From Ruminococcus sp. (GTDB lineage: Bacteria; Bacillota; Clostridia; Oscillospirales; Ruminococcaceae), in assembly GCA_017478965.1 (NCBI GenBank), contig JAFVCV010000005.1, positions 1 to 64,000 of the forward strand: DNA of 64,000 nt, in the 5' to 3' direction. Positions 51,080 to 59,589 of this stretch are shown here, piece by piece. The position numbers and the translations under genes are program-made. The notes beneath the pieces were generated by a model that had not been told where the DNA came from, made no database searches, and saw only the letters and a program-made list of their open reading frames with translations. Each line of letters begins with the position of its first letter. Within the stretch, counting starts at the first letter, position 1.

Positions 51080-51637
51080 TTAGGAACCAGCCTTAGCCTG
51101 TGCATTAGTGATAGCGTCGTTCTCGTTATCGCCGAACAGGTTCTCAGACTCCTTAACATCTGCAGGAGGATCAGGATACATACCAACTATAGAGTCAGGA
51201 GTGTCCTTGTGCCACAGAACTGCGAAAGCATCGCCATACTCGATAACTGCAAATCTGCCGGAGCCCTTGCCGTTCTCTGCAAGTACGTTAGCAACCATGG
51301 TGTTTACATAAGTAGCCTTCTGGTTATCAGCCTCGCCTTCACCTGCATCTTCACCCTCGGAAGGCAGAACAGCATCGCCCTTCTCGCCCTGAGCATCATG
51401 CCAACCGTTGTCGATAGCATCGCTTACATCCTTACCAAGCTTACCAGCGGTCTCGAGGTCTGCAAAAGCCTCAGCAGCTGCGTTGTAAGCGGTCTTAGCG
51501 TTGCCGTTAGCGGTCTTAACTCTGGACTTCTTAACATAGCCCATCATTGAAGGTACGAGGATAGCTGCAAGTACGCCGATAATTGCAATAACTACTACGA
51601 GCTCAACGAGTGTAAAACCCTTTTTGTTTGAATTTCT
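51080..51637 (-). CDS. Type IV pilin-like protein 2
   Basis: ATG at 51637 (MRNSNKKGFTLVEL) follows GGAGGGATTTTCTT. Prepilin site KKG/FTLVELVVVIAIIGVLAA with Glu at +5, then VPSMMGYVKKSRVKTANGNA, nearly the same helix as pilin 1. The C-terminal domain (about 50-185) is acidic, without Cys, with a variable loop (GDAVLPSEGEDAGEGEADNQ) and a short strand FAVIEYGDAFAVLWHK. Solitary gene with a 150-nt leader. Probably a major or minor pilin or pseudopilin. Confidence 0.88.
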   Translation of the reverse strand, partial: RNSNKKGFTLVELVVVIAIIGVLAAILVPSMMGYVKKSRVKTANGNAKTAYNAAAEAFADLETAGKLGKDVSDAIDNGWHDAQGEKGDAVLPSEGEDAGEGEADNQKATYVNTMVANVLAENGKGSGRFAVIEYGDAFAVLWHKDTPDSIVGMYPDPPADVKESENLFGDNENDAITNAQAKAGS

Positions 51638-51791
51638 CATAAGAAAATCCCTCCATAATATAAATAAGATATTTTTAAGCACCGTGAACACGGTGGACTT
51701 AACGTGATTTAAATGCGGGAAAGCATTGGTGAAACTGAGCGGTCGACCTCAGGCTTACTGTTCACTCTGTCGTTTCCCTTACTGTGTCTAT

Positions 51792-51820
51792 ATTATACAT
51801 CACGTTTTCTAATTTGTCAA
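51792..51820 (-). promoter_or_regulatory. Promoter and long leader of pilin gene 2
   Basis: Minus strand TTGACA (51820-51815), 17-bp spacer, TATAAT (51797-51792). The leader (about 51785-51638) contains CTGAG-N8-CTCAG and CACCGTG-TT-CACGGTG dyads. No c-di-GMP riboswitch consensus is recognised. Confidence 0.8.
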
Positions 51821-51824
51821 TAGT

Positions 51825-52146
51825 TTTTTTTATTTTTTTTCGATAGATTTTATCTTTGTGAAAAATGCACAATTGTAATAGCTTTAGTTTGTACATTTTA
51901 ACGGGGCAATTCACACAGGGTTCAAACAAGAAAAATTCGTTTATGCAAATTAAACAGTTTCTGTCAACAGCAAATATGAATTTTTGACCCTAATTGTTAA
52001 CAGAATTGACCGTTTCGCCACTTAAAAATCCATACATTTACGAAAATTTTAGTACAATTTTAAGGACTTATATTTCCCGCCTTTATAATTTGTTTTCAAA
52101 TTCGCCCTGAATATCGGCTGCCCGCCGGAGCGGACTTCAAAAATGT
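51825..52146. other. A+T-rich gap
   Basis: About 320 bp between the pilin promoter and the rpsT terminator; no ORF with RBS, no clear hairpin and no repeat family seen. Confidence 0.5.
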
Positions 52147-52176
52147 ATAAAAAAAGCCGCCCGGGTCAAGGCGGCT
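52147..52176 (-). terminator. Terminator of rpsT
   Basis: AGCCGCC (52155-52161) pairs with GGCGGCT (52170-52176); TTTTTTATAC follows on the minus strand. Confidence 0.88.
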
Positions 52177-52191
52177 GTTTTCTTCTCAAAC

Positions 52192-52443
52192 TCAACCGAG
52201 CTTCTTAGCCAGCTGGCTCTTCTTCCTTGCGGCATTGTTCTTATGCAGAATGCCCTTGGTAGCAGCCATATCGACCTTCTTGATAGCGGCCCTTACTGCC
52301 TGCTCCTTATCAGCAGAATTTGCAGCAACAGCAGCGTCAGCCTTCTTCAGCGCAGTCTTGAGATCAGACTTTATCATCTTGTTCCTTAATGTTTTCTTCT
52401 CGATGACCTTTACTCTCTTCTTTGCAGATTTGATATTCGGCAT
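52192..52443 (-). CDS. rpsT: 30S ribosomal protein S20
   Basis: An 83-residue basic helical protein: [46 protein letters not shown], the S20 pattern. It binds 16S rRNA. Divergent from gpr, a frequent pairing in spore-forming Firmicutes. Confidence 0.97.
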   Translation of the reverse strand: MPNIKSAKKRVKVIEKKTLRNKMIKSDLKTALKKADAAVAANSADKEQAVRAAIKKVDMAATKGILHKNNAARKKSQLAKKLG

Positions 52444-52643
52444 ACCTGTACCTCCCTTTGATGTATAAGTTCAACTTATCTGGAAAAACTACCTGCAGAC
52501 TGAGAGGAAATGCAGGCAGAGTTCAACAAGCTTACTGAATTATTCTATCACATTTCCCCGCAGATTGCAAGGGTTTTTTAGAAAAAATTATTGCTTTTTT
52601 CAAAACCTTTTTTGTGCATTATATTAAATGAGGAGCTGATCTG

Positions 52644-53462
52644 ATGCTTAGAACGGACCTTGCTTTAGAGACTGCCCGCCGGCTGAGCCTTAACGCCGAT
52701 GTGGAGGGGGTCGGGCAGGATATTTATGAGGATGAGCAGGCGCAGTGTGAGGTGGCGGACATAACCGTCACCACCGACAGCGCTGCCGAAAAGCTTGGCA
52801 GGCCCTGCGGCCGATACATCACTGTGAAGTCCACGCAGGGTCCTCTGGACCGTTTTTCCGACCGCTTCGGCAGCCGGGCGGAGCTGATCGCAAAGCTGCT
52901 GCGGGAGCTGGCCGGCGGGGCTGAGCGTATCCTTGTGGCAGGCCTTGGCAACCGTGGGCTGAGTGCCGACGCTGTCGGTCCGCTCTGCGCAGACCGTATC
53001 TTCGCCACCCGCCACATCAGGGGCCTTGGACCCATCGGCGAGGGACTGACAGAAGTCTCGGTGACGGAGCCGGGAGTCCTTGGCCGCACCGGCATGGAGT
53101 CCGCAGAGGTCATAAAGGCTCTTTGCAGCGCCGTGGAGCCTGACCTTCTCATTGCGGTGGACTCTTTGGCCTGCCTTGACCCAGACCATCTGGGCCGGAC
53201 TGTCCAGCTCTGCGACACCGGCATCTCCCCCGGCAGCGGCGTTTCCAACCACCGCAGCGAGCTTTCCCGGCGCACCCTCGGGGTGAAGGTCATTGCTGTC
53301 GGCGTCCCGATGGTCATGGACTATCCGGACCGTGAGGACCTGGTCATCACTCCCCACAACGTAGACCTTCTCGCCCGCAACTCCGCCGAATATATCGCCA
53401 TGGGCATAAACCTGGCCTTTCAGCGGGAACTGGACCTCAACGACCTGCGTTCACTCATCTAG
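52644..53462 (+). CDS. gpr: Spore germination protease GPR
   Basis: A 272-residue protein. MLRTDLALETARRL at the start, GLGNRGLSADAVGPLCADRI, SVTEPGVLGRTGMESAEVIK, DSLACLDPDHLGRTVQLCDT and GISPGSGVSNHRSELSRRTL match GPR, an aspartic-type protease that degrades small acid-soluble spore proteins at germination. It is shorter than the Bacillus enzyme but near the clostridial size. GAGGAG precedes the ATG. It suggests the host can, or recently could, sporulate. Confidence 0.92.
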   Translation: MLRTDLALETARRLSLNADVEGVGQDIYEDEQAQCEVADITVTTDSAAEKLGRPCGRYITVKSTQGPLDRFSDRFGSRAELIAKLLRELAGGAERILVAGLGNRGLSADAVGPLCADRIFATRHIRGLGPIGEGLTEVSVTEPGVLGRTGMESAEVIKALCSAVEPDLLIAVDSLACLDPDHLGRTVQLCDTGISPGSGVSNHRSELSRRTLGVKVIAVGVPMVMDYPDREDLVITPHNVDLLARNSAEYIAMGINLAFQRELDLNDLRSLI

Positions 53463-53465
53463 TGT

Positions 53466-53500
53466 AAAAAAACGGACAGCAAAGGCTGTCCGTTTCGTTT
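53466..53500. terminator. Terminator between convergent gpr and mannanase genes
   Basis: ACGGACAGC (53472-53480) pairs with GCTGTCCGT (53485-53493), flanked by A- and T-runs on both sides. Confidence 0.88.
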
Positions 53501-55179
53501 TAGCCGGCTAAGAAAGCATCAATGTCCATAGGCCAGGCCTTCAGGTCCGGCATCTCGTCTAAGGTCAGCACACGGTCGCTGGTGTAGACTTTCTCCCACA
53601 TCTCGAAGGTGGTGTACTGGTCGCTGAGCTGCATATCCTTAATGCAGAACTCGCCGTTCCAGGTGCCGAAATAAGCCCATCTTGCGGCGTCATTGAAAGC
53701 CTTGTCCGGGTCGATGATGGCGCCGTTCTCAGTCTCTGCGATGATCTTGCTGCCCGTGGGCGAGCAGCTGGCCATGCGGTCATAATGCTCCTTCTGGGCG
53801 GAAGAATCGTGCTCGTCAGGGTAGATGTCGTCGCCTATGATATCCACCTTATCGTCCCCCGGATACCACTCGGGATCCTGCCCGTTCCATACCCAGATGA
53901 GGTTGTTAAGACCGTATTCGTTGGTGAACTTGTCGTACATCAGATCCCAGAGTTTCAGATAGGCGTCCTTTCCGCCTGCTCCCCACCAGAACCACTGGTT
54001 GTTCGGATACCTGGGATCGCCTGCTGCCTCGTGGAGGGGCCGCCAGAGTATAGGTACATCAGCCTCGGCCAGGGGCTTGAGCTGTTCGGCCATATTGTCA
54101 AGCTCGGCCACCAGCAGGTCATAGCCCTCCTGGTCCTGGCCATTCATTATCTTTGCAAGATCTATGCTGACGCTGTCGGTATAAAAGCCTCTCCACCAGG
54201 GCTGGCCGTTGGCCTCCAGGTACTTGCCGGGGGCTATCCAGTGCCAGCAGAAGGTAACTATGCCGTTCTCGTTATTATACCAGTCCATGGCCTGTATCGG
54301 CACCATATCTCCGCCGCCGGTGCCTTTTTCTATGGAAGAAAGTCCCAGTCCCCCAACATCAAGTCCCAGAATGACCGGAGTCTTTCCGGTGTGCTTGGCG
54401 ATCTCCTTGAACTCACGGCTTTCCTTGCCCTCATTGTTTCCTGAATACTGGCCGGAAATGATATACTTGCCATAGGTGCTCCGCAGGAAGCTGTACAGCC
54501 TTTTAGCGTTGTCAGAGGCATTGGGGTTGGAAAGCTCCGCCGTGACCGCATATCTGGCCGGGTCGTCCGCTGCTGACGGCACTATCCTTATGCTGTCAAC
54601 GAAAATATGGGAGCCTGTGGCGTTGATGCCGACGGTATGGGTCCCCTCTTCCAGAAGAACGTTCTCCACCACCAGGTCATCGAACTTATCGCTTTCTCCC
54701 TTGAACACCTTTTCGTCCTCACCGTCCACAGTGAAATAATTGTATATCCCCTTGCTGTCAACGGCAGCTCTTATTACGACGTCATACTTGCCCTTTGCAG
54801 GTATCTCAGCCGTTACCTGCAAAGTATCGCCCTTGACAGGCATTGCCACAAATCCGTCGCCGGTATAATCCCCTGCGAAATCAGAGGTCATCACCGCAGC
54901 GCTGCCTCCCAGCTCGGCGCTTTCGGCCTCAGTCTCAAAGGAAAAATCCTCCGGAGCCTTGAACTCCGTTATCACCGGGTCCAGATCAAAGTCCCCTATC
55001 GTTTCCTCCACCGGCGCTGCATTCTCCTTAGCGTCTGCGCCGCCGGATGTGCTCTCAGCTGCGCTCCCGGTCCCGCCGGCCGCCTTGCTGGCTGTCCCGG
55101 AACTTGATCCCTCAGCACCGCAGGCTGCAAGGCCAAGTGCCAGGCAGGCCGCAAATACCCTTGAATACCTCTTTTCCAT
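53500..55179 (-). CDS. GH26 beta-mannanase lipoprotein with CBM35-like domain
   Basis: ATG at 55179 (MEKRYSRVFAACLALG) after GGAGGATATTT; 559 residues. Lipobox LAAC at about 17-20, Ser/Gly/Ala linker, a CBM35-like beta-sandwich (about 75-200: TSDFAGDYTGDGFVAMPVKG, VLLEEGTHTVGINATGSHIF), then a GH26 barrel (about 215-555). Acid/base Glu is in LWRPLHEAAG and the nucleophile Glu in IIAETENG, with HWIAPGKYLE and NLIWVWNGQD also typical. It cleaves beta-1,4-mannans at the cell surface; no dockerin is present, so it is anchored by lipid rather than the cellulosome. Confidence 0.92.
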   Translation of the reverse strand: MEKRYSRVFAACLALGLAACGAEGSSSGTASKAAGGTGSAAESTSGGADAKENAAPVEETIGDFDLDPVITEFKAPEDFSFETEAESAELGGSAAVMTSDFAGDYTGDGFVAMPVKGDTLQVTAEIPAKGKYDVVIRAAVDSKGIYNYFTVDGEDEKVFKGESDKFDDLVVENVLLEEGTHTVGINATGSHIFVDSIRIVPSAADDPARYAVTAELSNPNASDNAKRLYSFLRSTYGKYIISGQYSGNNEGKESREFKEIAKHTGKTPVILGLDVGGLGLSSIEKGTGGGDMVPIQAMDWYNNENGIVTFCWHWIAPGKYLEANGQPWWRGFYTDSVSIDLAKIMNGQDQEGYDLLVAELDNMAEQLKPLAEADVPILWRPLHEAAGDPRYPNNQWFWWGAGGKDAYLKLWDLMYDKFTNEYGLNNLIWVWNGQDPEWYPGDDKVDIIGDDIYPDEHDSSAQKEHYDRMASCSPTGSKIIAETENGAIIDPDKAFNDAARWAYFGTWNGEFCIKDMQLSDQYTTFEMWEKVYTSDRVLTLDEMPDLKAWPMDIDAFLAG

Positions 55180-55222
55180 AAATATCCTCCTTAACAAAAT
55201 TCCCTATTATTCCCCTTATCTG

Positions 55223-56143
55223 TTATTTTTCCCTTTTCTTTCTGCCTCCGTCCCTTTTCTTCTTCGGGTCCTTTTTGCTGGACTGTTCCGTCTCCCTGAG
55301 GAACTTGAAGTAGACCCATCTGGTGAACTTCTGCGGCAGTATGAACAGCCCCATCTGCAAAGCGCACGGCACAAAAAAATCCCGAAATCCCGTATAGCCC
55401 GAGGTGAAAATGACCCAGCGGACCTTGATAAATCCCTTTGTCAGCCGCCAGCTCTTTCGTACCTCCGGAGTTCTGTGGTCTACCCTGTATCTGACCAGGA
55501 CCTCCGGGATATTCTGTCCCTTTGCGCCCTCGGACAGCATACGGGCGGCGAACTCATAGTCCTCGCAAAGCTTCAGGTCGCTGTAGCCCCCTATCTCGAT
55601 AGCCTTGCTCTTCCTGAATGCCAGGGACTGCCGGTTAAAGGGATTGCGGCGCTTTGAGTACCTCACTATGTCATCATGAAGTATCGGCACCTCCCTGACG
55701 CCAAGCACCTCGTCGGTGTCGTCGTCAAATTCCTCCACATAGCTCCCCACGATGTCAAGCTCAGGCTTTACGGCAAAAAGCAGCATTTCCTTCATGCAGC
55801 GGTCCGGCACGGAGATATCGTCGCTGTCCATCCTGACTATATACTCGCAGCGGCAGGCCTCGATGCCCTTGTTCACTGCCTTGCCGACACCCACGTTCTC
55901 ATCTATCCTCACCAGGCGGAATATCTTCTTATACTCGTCCTGAAAGGACTTTGCGATGATGTTCAGCTCGTTGGTCAGCTTGCCGTCACAGACCAGTACC
56001 AGGTCAGAGGGCGGATAGCTCTGCATAAGCATAGACTCAAGGCTCTCGTTAAGGTTCTCCGGCAGCTCCTTGTCATACACCGACATCAGCACACTGTATC
56101 TCGGCAGCGTATACTTGCCTATCTGCTTTGCCACCAGCCTCAC
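55223..56143 (-). CDS. Family 2 glycosyltransferase
   Basis: GT-A enzyme: LPRYSVLMSVYDKELPENLN, VGVGKAVNKGIEACRCEYIV, RMDSDDISVPDRCM (DXD), CEDYEFAARMLSEGA, and a C-terminal hydrophobic helix with a basic tail. It is a clear relative of the enzyme at 34625. A TTG at 56209 could open a longer frame but lies inside a -35 box whose -10 is at 56186-56181, so translation probably begins at GTG 56143 (or GTG 56134), giving the same N-terminal length as the relative. Role likely in envelope glycan synthesis. Confidence 0.82.
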   Translation of the reverse strand: MRLVAKQIGKYTLPRYSVLMSVYDKELPENLNESLESMLMQSYPPSDLVLVCDGKLTNELNIIAKSFQDEYKKIFRLVRIDENVGVGKAVNKGIEACRCEYIVRMDSDDISVPDRCMKEMLLFAVKPELDIVGSYVEEFDDDTDEVLGVREVPILHDDIVRYSKRRNPFNRQSLAFRKSKAIEIGGYSDLKLCEDYEFAARMLSEGAKGQNIPEVLVRYRVDHRTPEVRKSWRLTKGFIKVRWVIFTSGYTGFRDFFVPCALQMGLFILPQKFTRWVYFKFLRETEQSSKKDPKKKRDGGRKKREK

Positions 56144-56180
56144 CGCCTTTCTCTGCCTCCGGACATACTCATATATGGAT

Positions 56181-56209
56181 ATTTTATCATATTGTTCCTT
56201 CTTTGTCAA
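56181..56209 (-). promoter_or_regulatory. Promoter of the 55223 glycosyltransferase
   Basis: Minus strand TTGACA (56209-56204), 17-bp spacer, TAAAAT (56186-56181). Confidence 0.65.
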
Positions 56210-56425
56210 GATGTTCCAAATATCTTCTTGGACCCCTCGTTTTTTTGTGAAAAATGTGTGATAATGTCCTGGCCTGAAAGATCATTTTTTCCAGTATCTT
56301 CCGACTCCGTATCAGAAAATCTTTCATAATCTGTCATGCAATTATCACATTAAGATATATAATATAATGTGTGGGCATAATGCCCTCAGTTTTTGTTATG
56401 CGTAATTTGCAGGAGGTTCGGGATA

Positions 56426-57901
56426 ATGAACGACTACAACGGTAACAATTATAATAATTATGACCAGAACGGCGGACAGCATCCAGACGGCACCGGGTAT
56501 GACAGGAGCAATGCCTACGGAAGATACGGCAGCTACAGCTACAATGAGCAGAACAGCGGCGACCGCAGCGGGTTCTATTACAGTCAGCCTCAATATAACG
56601 GCAGCAGCGTCAACGAGTTCTCTTACACTCCCTCCAGGCCGAGGAAGACCATCGGCAGGAAGATACTGACCGGCCTGCTGGCTGTCGCAGGTGTTGCGGC
56701 CATAAGCGTTACCTCCATAGTCGGTTATAACCTGGTAATGGGCGAAGGCGGCGGCGGGACGATCGACCGTGATGGCAGTGTGGCCCCGTCGGAGACCATC
56801 AAAAAGCCGGACAAGCCCACCACTATCGACAGGGGGAACCTGCCGACCTTAGAGCAGCTGGCTGCCCCGGAGGACGCCCTTTCCATACCGCAGGTCATTG
56901 AGAAGATGTCTCCCTCGGTGGTAGGCATATCCTGCATAACCAGCGGCGGAATCGCTACCGGTTCGGGGATAATCCTCAGTGAGGACGGATATATAATCAC
57001 CAATGCTCATGTCATCGACGGGGCGCAGTCCATGTCGGTGGTACTGCCGGTATATTATTCTGAGGGGGACGATGACGAGGCTCAGGCAAAGCTCACTGTA
57101 GAGGCTGAGAGGGTAGGCAGCGACGATCAGACGGACATCGCAGTGCTGAAGATCGACCGCAAGGACCTGGTAAAGGCCGATATCGGCGTTTCGAGCGACG
57201 TTCAGGTAGGCGAGCTTTCCATAGTCATAGGAAATCCGCTGGGACTTGACCTGGCCAATTCTGCTACGGCAGGCATAATCTCCGCCAAGGACAGGACCAT
57301 CACCATAGAGGACAGGACCATGAAGGTACTTCAGACCGATGCGTCCATAAACTTCGGCAACTCCGGCGGGCCGCTGATAAACGCCTACGGGCAGGTCATC
57401 GGCATCACCTCCGCAAAGGTCGCCTCGAACTCTGCCGACGGTCTGGGATTTGCCATACCCATAGACGATGCGCTGCCTATAATCGACGATCTGATGAAGA
57501 ACGGATATGTCACAGGCAGGCCAAGCCTGAGTATCACCGGCACCAGCGTGACATCTTCCTATGCCTCCTACTACGGGATCCCTCAGGGCTTTATGGTAGT
57601 TAAGGTAACTGAGGGCGGCTGCAGCGAAAAAGCCGGGATACAGAAAAACGATATCATAATCGCTATCAACGACACCATCGTCACTAATCTGAACGAGCTG
57701 AACGACGTGAAAAATAAATTCAGTCCCGGCGATACCGTCACGCTGACGGTCTACAGAAACGGCAAAAAGCTGGAGATAGATGTGGTGCTGGACGAGGCCA
57801 CAGGTGACATGAGCGCATCGCAGGATACTAACAACGGCAGCTATGACCGCCGTGAGAGCTATGATTACTTTGACCCCTACGATTACTGGGGCGGGTTCTG
57901 A
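56426..57901 (+). CDS. HtrA/DegP-type membrane serine protease
   Basis: ATG at 56426 (MNDYNGNNYNNYDQNGG) after AGGAGGTTCGGGATA; 491 residues. A long Asn/Gly/Tyr-rich cytosolic tail (1-80), a membrane helix (about 85-107), a trypsin-like domain with His in ITNAHVIDGA, Asp in DDQTDIAVLKID and Ser in NFGNSGGPLINAYG, then a PDZ domain (about 370-460: GFMVVKVTEGGCSEKAGIQK). It performs envelope quality control. The C-terminus is Asp/Tyr-rich. Confidence 0.94.
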   Translation: MNDYNGNNYNNYDQNGGQHPDGTGYDRSNAYGRYGSYSYNEQNSGDRSGFYYSQPQYNGSSVNEFSYTPSRPRKTIGRKILTGLLAVAGVAAISVTSIVGYNLVMGEGGGGTIDRDGSVAPSETIKKPDKPTTIDRGNLPTLEQLAAPEDALSIPQVIEKMSPSVVGISCITSGGIATGSGIILSEDGYIITNAHVIDGAQSMSVVLPVYYSEGDDDEAQAKLTVEAERVGSDDQTDIAVLKIDRKDLVKADIGVSSDVQVGELSIVIGNPLGLDLANSATAGIISAKDRTITIEDRTMKVLQTDASINFGNSGGPLINAYGQVIGITSAKVASNSADGLGFAIPIDDALPIIDDLMKNGYVTGRPSLSITGTSVTSSYASYYGIPQGFMVVKVTEGGCSEKAGIQKNDIIIAINDTIVTNLNELNDVKNKFSPGDTVTLTVYRNGKKLEIDVVLDEATGDMSASQDTNNGSYDRRESYDYFDPYDYWGGF

Positions 57902-57954
57902 GAGGTACAAGACAGATTTCGACTTAATTTTTCATATTCTTTACTTCCTTAAAA

Positions 57955-57985
57955 GGGCTGTGCTGAGAGCACGGCTCTTTTTTTG
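57955..57985 (+). terminator. Terminator of the HtrA gene
   Basis: GGGCTGTGC and GCACGGCTC pair (with G-T pairs) over a short loop, then TTTTTTT. Confidence 0.85.
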
Positions 57986-58069
57986 TTCACAAGATCACTC
58001 ACCCTTACCGGGCAGCCTGCATAGTATATACCACAATGATAATACCGTAAAAGAAAGGAGCAAGGTGAA

Positions 58070-58294
58070 ATGCCAAGCAGAAAAAAAGCAAGGATAGCCA
58101 TGACCTCCATAACCTATGCTATGAAAGCGAAGGAACTGCTCAGGAGCTTAGGCTACAGCTGCGAGGTGGAGCGTATGCCTAAGGGCCTTGGCAGCGGCTG
58201 CGGCTATTCCATAATCATATATACAGACAGCGACGTTATCACGGCCCTGCTGGAAAAAAGAGGTATTCCCCACAAGGGGGTCTATCCAGCCTGA
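58070..58294 (+). CDS. DUF3343 putative sulfur/selenium carrier
   Basis: A 74-residue protein; AAGGAGCAAGGTGAA precedes the ATG. AMKAKELLRSLGYSCEVERM and GLGSGCGYSIIIYTD match DUF3343, small proteins with conserved Cys thought to carry Se or S next to desulfurase or SelD genes. Here the cysteine-desulfurase-like gene follows after 15 nt, supporting a joint role. Confidence 0.82.
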   Translation: MPSRKKARIAMTSITYAMKAKELLRSLGYSCEVERMPKGLGSGCGYSIIIYTDSDVITALLEKRGIPHKGVYPA

Positions 58295-58309
58295 ACCACA
58301 GGGCCAAAG

Positions 58310-59482
58310 GTGGTGAGAAAAACGAACAAAGATAACATGAACATCAATTTTGACAACAGCGCCGGTACCTTTCCAAAGCCGGAGAGCGTCCGCAGGGCGG
58401 TGGCGAACGCCATGCGCCGCTATGGGGGCAACCCCGGCCGTGGAGGACACAGGCTCTCTCAGGAGACCGCCGAGCAAGTCTACAGAGTGAGAAAGCTGGC
58501 GGCAGACTTTTTTGGCGCAGAGCCTGAGAACACGGCCTTTACCCCTAACTGCACCTACGGGCTGAACATGGCCATAAAGGGGATAATGCAGTTCGGAGGT
58601 CATATGATAATCAGCTCAATGGAGCACAATGCGGTCAGCAGGCCGGTGTATTCACTGACAAGGCGCAGCGGGGTGAAATGCTCCGTGGCTGACCTTTGCG
58701 GGGACCCGGAGAGGGACATCAGCGTCCTGGAGGGCCTTATCCGCCACGACACCCTCTGCATCTGCTGCACAGCGGCGTCTAACGTCACTGGACGGATATT
58801 GCCCTTCAGAGAGATAGGCGACCTTTGCCGCCGCAGAAACATCGCCTTTATCTGCGACTGCGCCCAGGGGGCGGGGATCCTTGATCTGGGTCTGAAAGAC
58901 GGCATAGACTTTATCTGCACCTCAGGTCAGAAAGGGCTTTACGGTCCTACGGGGACGGGCTTTCTTGTGAGCAGCGGCAGGTTCCCCCTATCGACTATCA
59001 TCGAGGGCGGGACCGGGGCGACTTCAGCAGAGCTTGCCCAGACGCCATTCATGCCTGAAAAGCTTGAGAGCGGCAGTCTCAACACCGCCGGCATCATCGG
59101 CGCCGGGGCGGGCATAGAGTTCGTCACGACCCGTACCCCCGAAAAGATACGCAGCCACGAGGCTAAGCTCTGCAAAAGGCTGGAGGAGGGGCTTTTGTCC
59201 ATCAGCAGTGATATAAGGATATTCGATGCGGATAAGCCCAGGGCGCCGATCGTATCCTTCCTGCTGCCGGGGGAAAGCTCGGAGGAAACTGCGCAAAAGC
59301 TCAACGGGGCGGGGTTCTCCCTCCGTGGGGGACTTCAATGCGCCGCCCTTGCCCATGAAAGCCTGGGCACTATCAGCACAGGGACCGTCCGCTTTTCGCC
59401 CTCGGTATTCAACGACCTTGGGCAGACCGACCGTCTGCTGAACGTCATAGATGGAATCATGCGCAAGAAAAAGGCGCACTGA
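58310..59482 (+). CDS. Cysteine desulfurase-family aminotransferase
   Basis: Start is GTG 58310 or, without a good RBS, ATG 58337 (MNINFDNSAGTFPKPES). About 380 residues, PLP fold-type I, class V: NPGRGGHRLSQETAEQVYRV, FTPNCTYGLNMAIKG, EHNAVSRPVYSL, FICDCAQGAGILDL, and SGQKGLYGPTGTGFLV with the PLP-binding Lys. SLNTAGIIGAGAGIEFV and GLQCAALAHESLGT follow, the latter with the candidate persulfide Cys. It would remove S or Se from (seleno)cysteine and pass it to the DUF3343 partner. Confidence 0.88.
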   Translation: MVRKTNKDNMNINFDNSAGTFPKPESVRRAVANAMRRYGGNPGRGGHRLSQETAEQVYRVRKLAADFFGAEPENTAFTPNCTYGLNMAIKGIMQFGGHMIISSMEHNAVSRPVYSLTRRSGVKCSVADLCGDPERDISVLEGLIRHDTLCICCTAASNVTGRILPFREIGDLCRRRNIAFICDCAQGAGILDLGLKDGIDFICTSGQKGLYGPTGTGFLVSSGRFPLSTIIEGGTGATSAELAQTPFMPEKLESGSLNTAGIIGAGAGIEFVTTRTPEKIRSHEAKLCKRLEEGLLSISSDIRIFDADKPRAPIVSFLLPGESSEETAQKLNGAGFSLRGGLQCAALAHESLGTISTGTVRFSPSVFNDLGQTDRLLNVIDGIMRKKKAH

Positions 59483-59492
59483 TATAATTATC

Positions 59493-59530
59493 AAAGGCAC
59501 CTCTGCCGCAGACAGAAGTGCCTTTGTCAT
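59493..59530 (+). terminator. Terminator of the desulfurase gene
   Basis: AAAGGCAC (59493-59500) pairs with GTGCCTTT (59518-59525) with an inner CTCTG/CAGA pairing. Confidence 0.7.
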
Positions 59531-59589
59531 GCTATTCGGAACGCCCGCTGATGGGGCCCGTGGTACAGTTTTTGTTTTGCCTTATACCG

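Noticed and set aside
51638..51785. c-di-GMP riboswitch in the pilin 2 leader
   Set aside because: The leader has dyads, but neither the GEMM-I nor the GEMM-II conserved blocks could be found.
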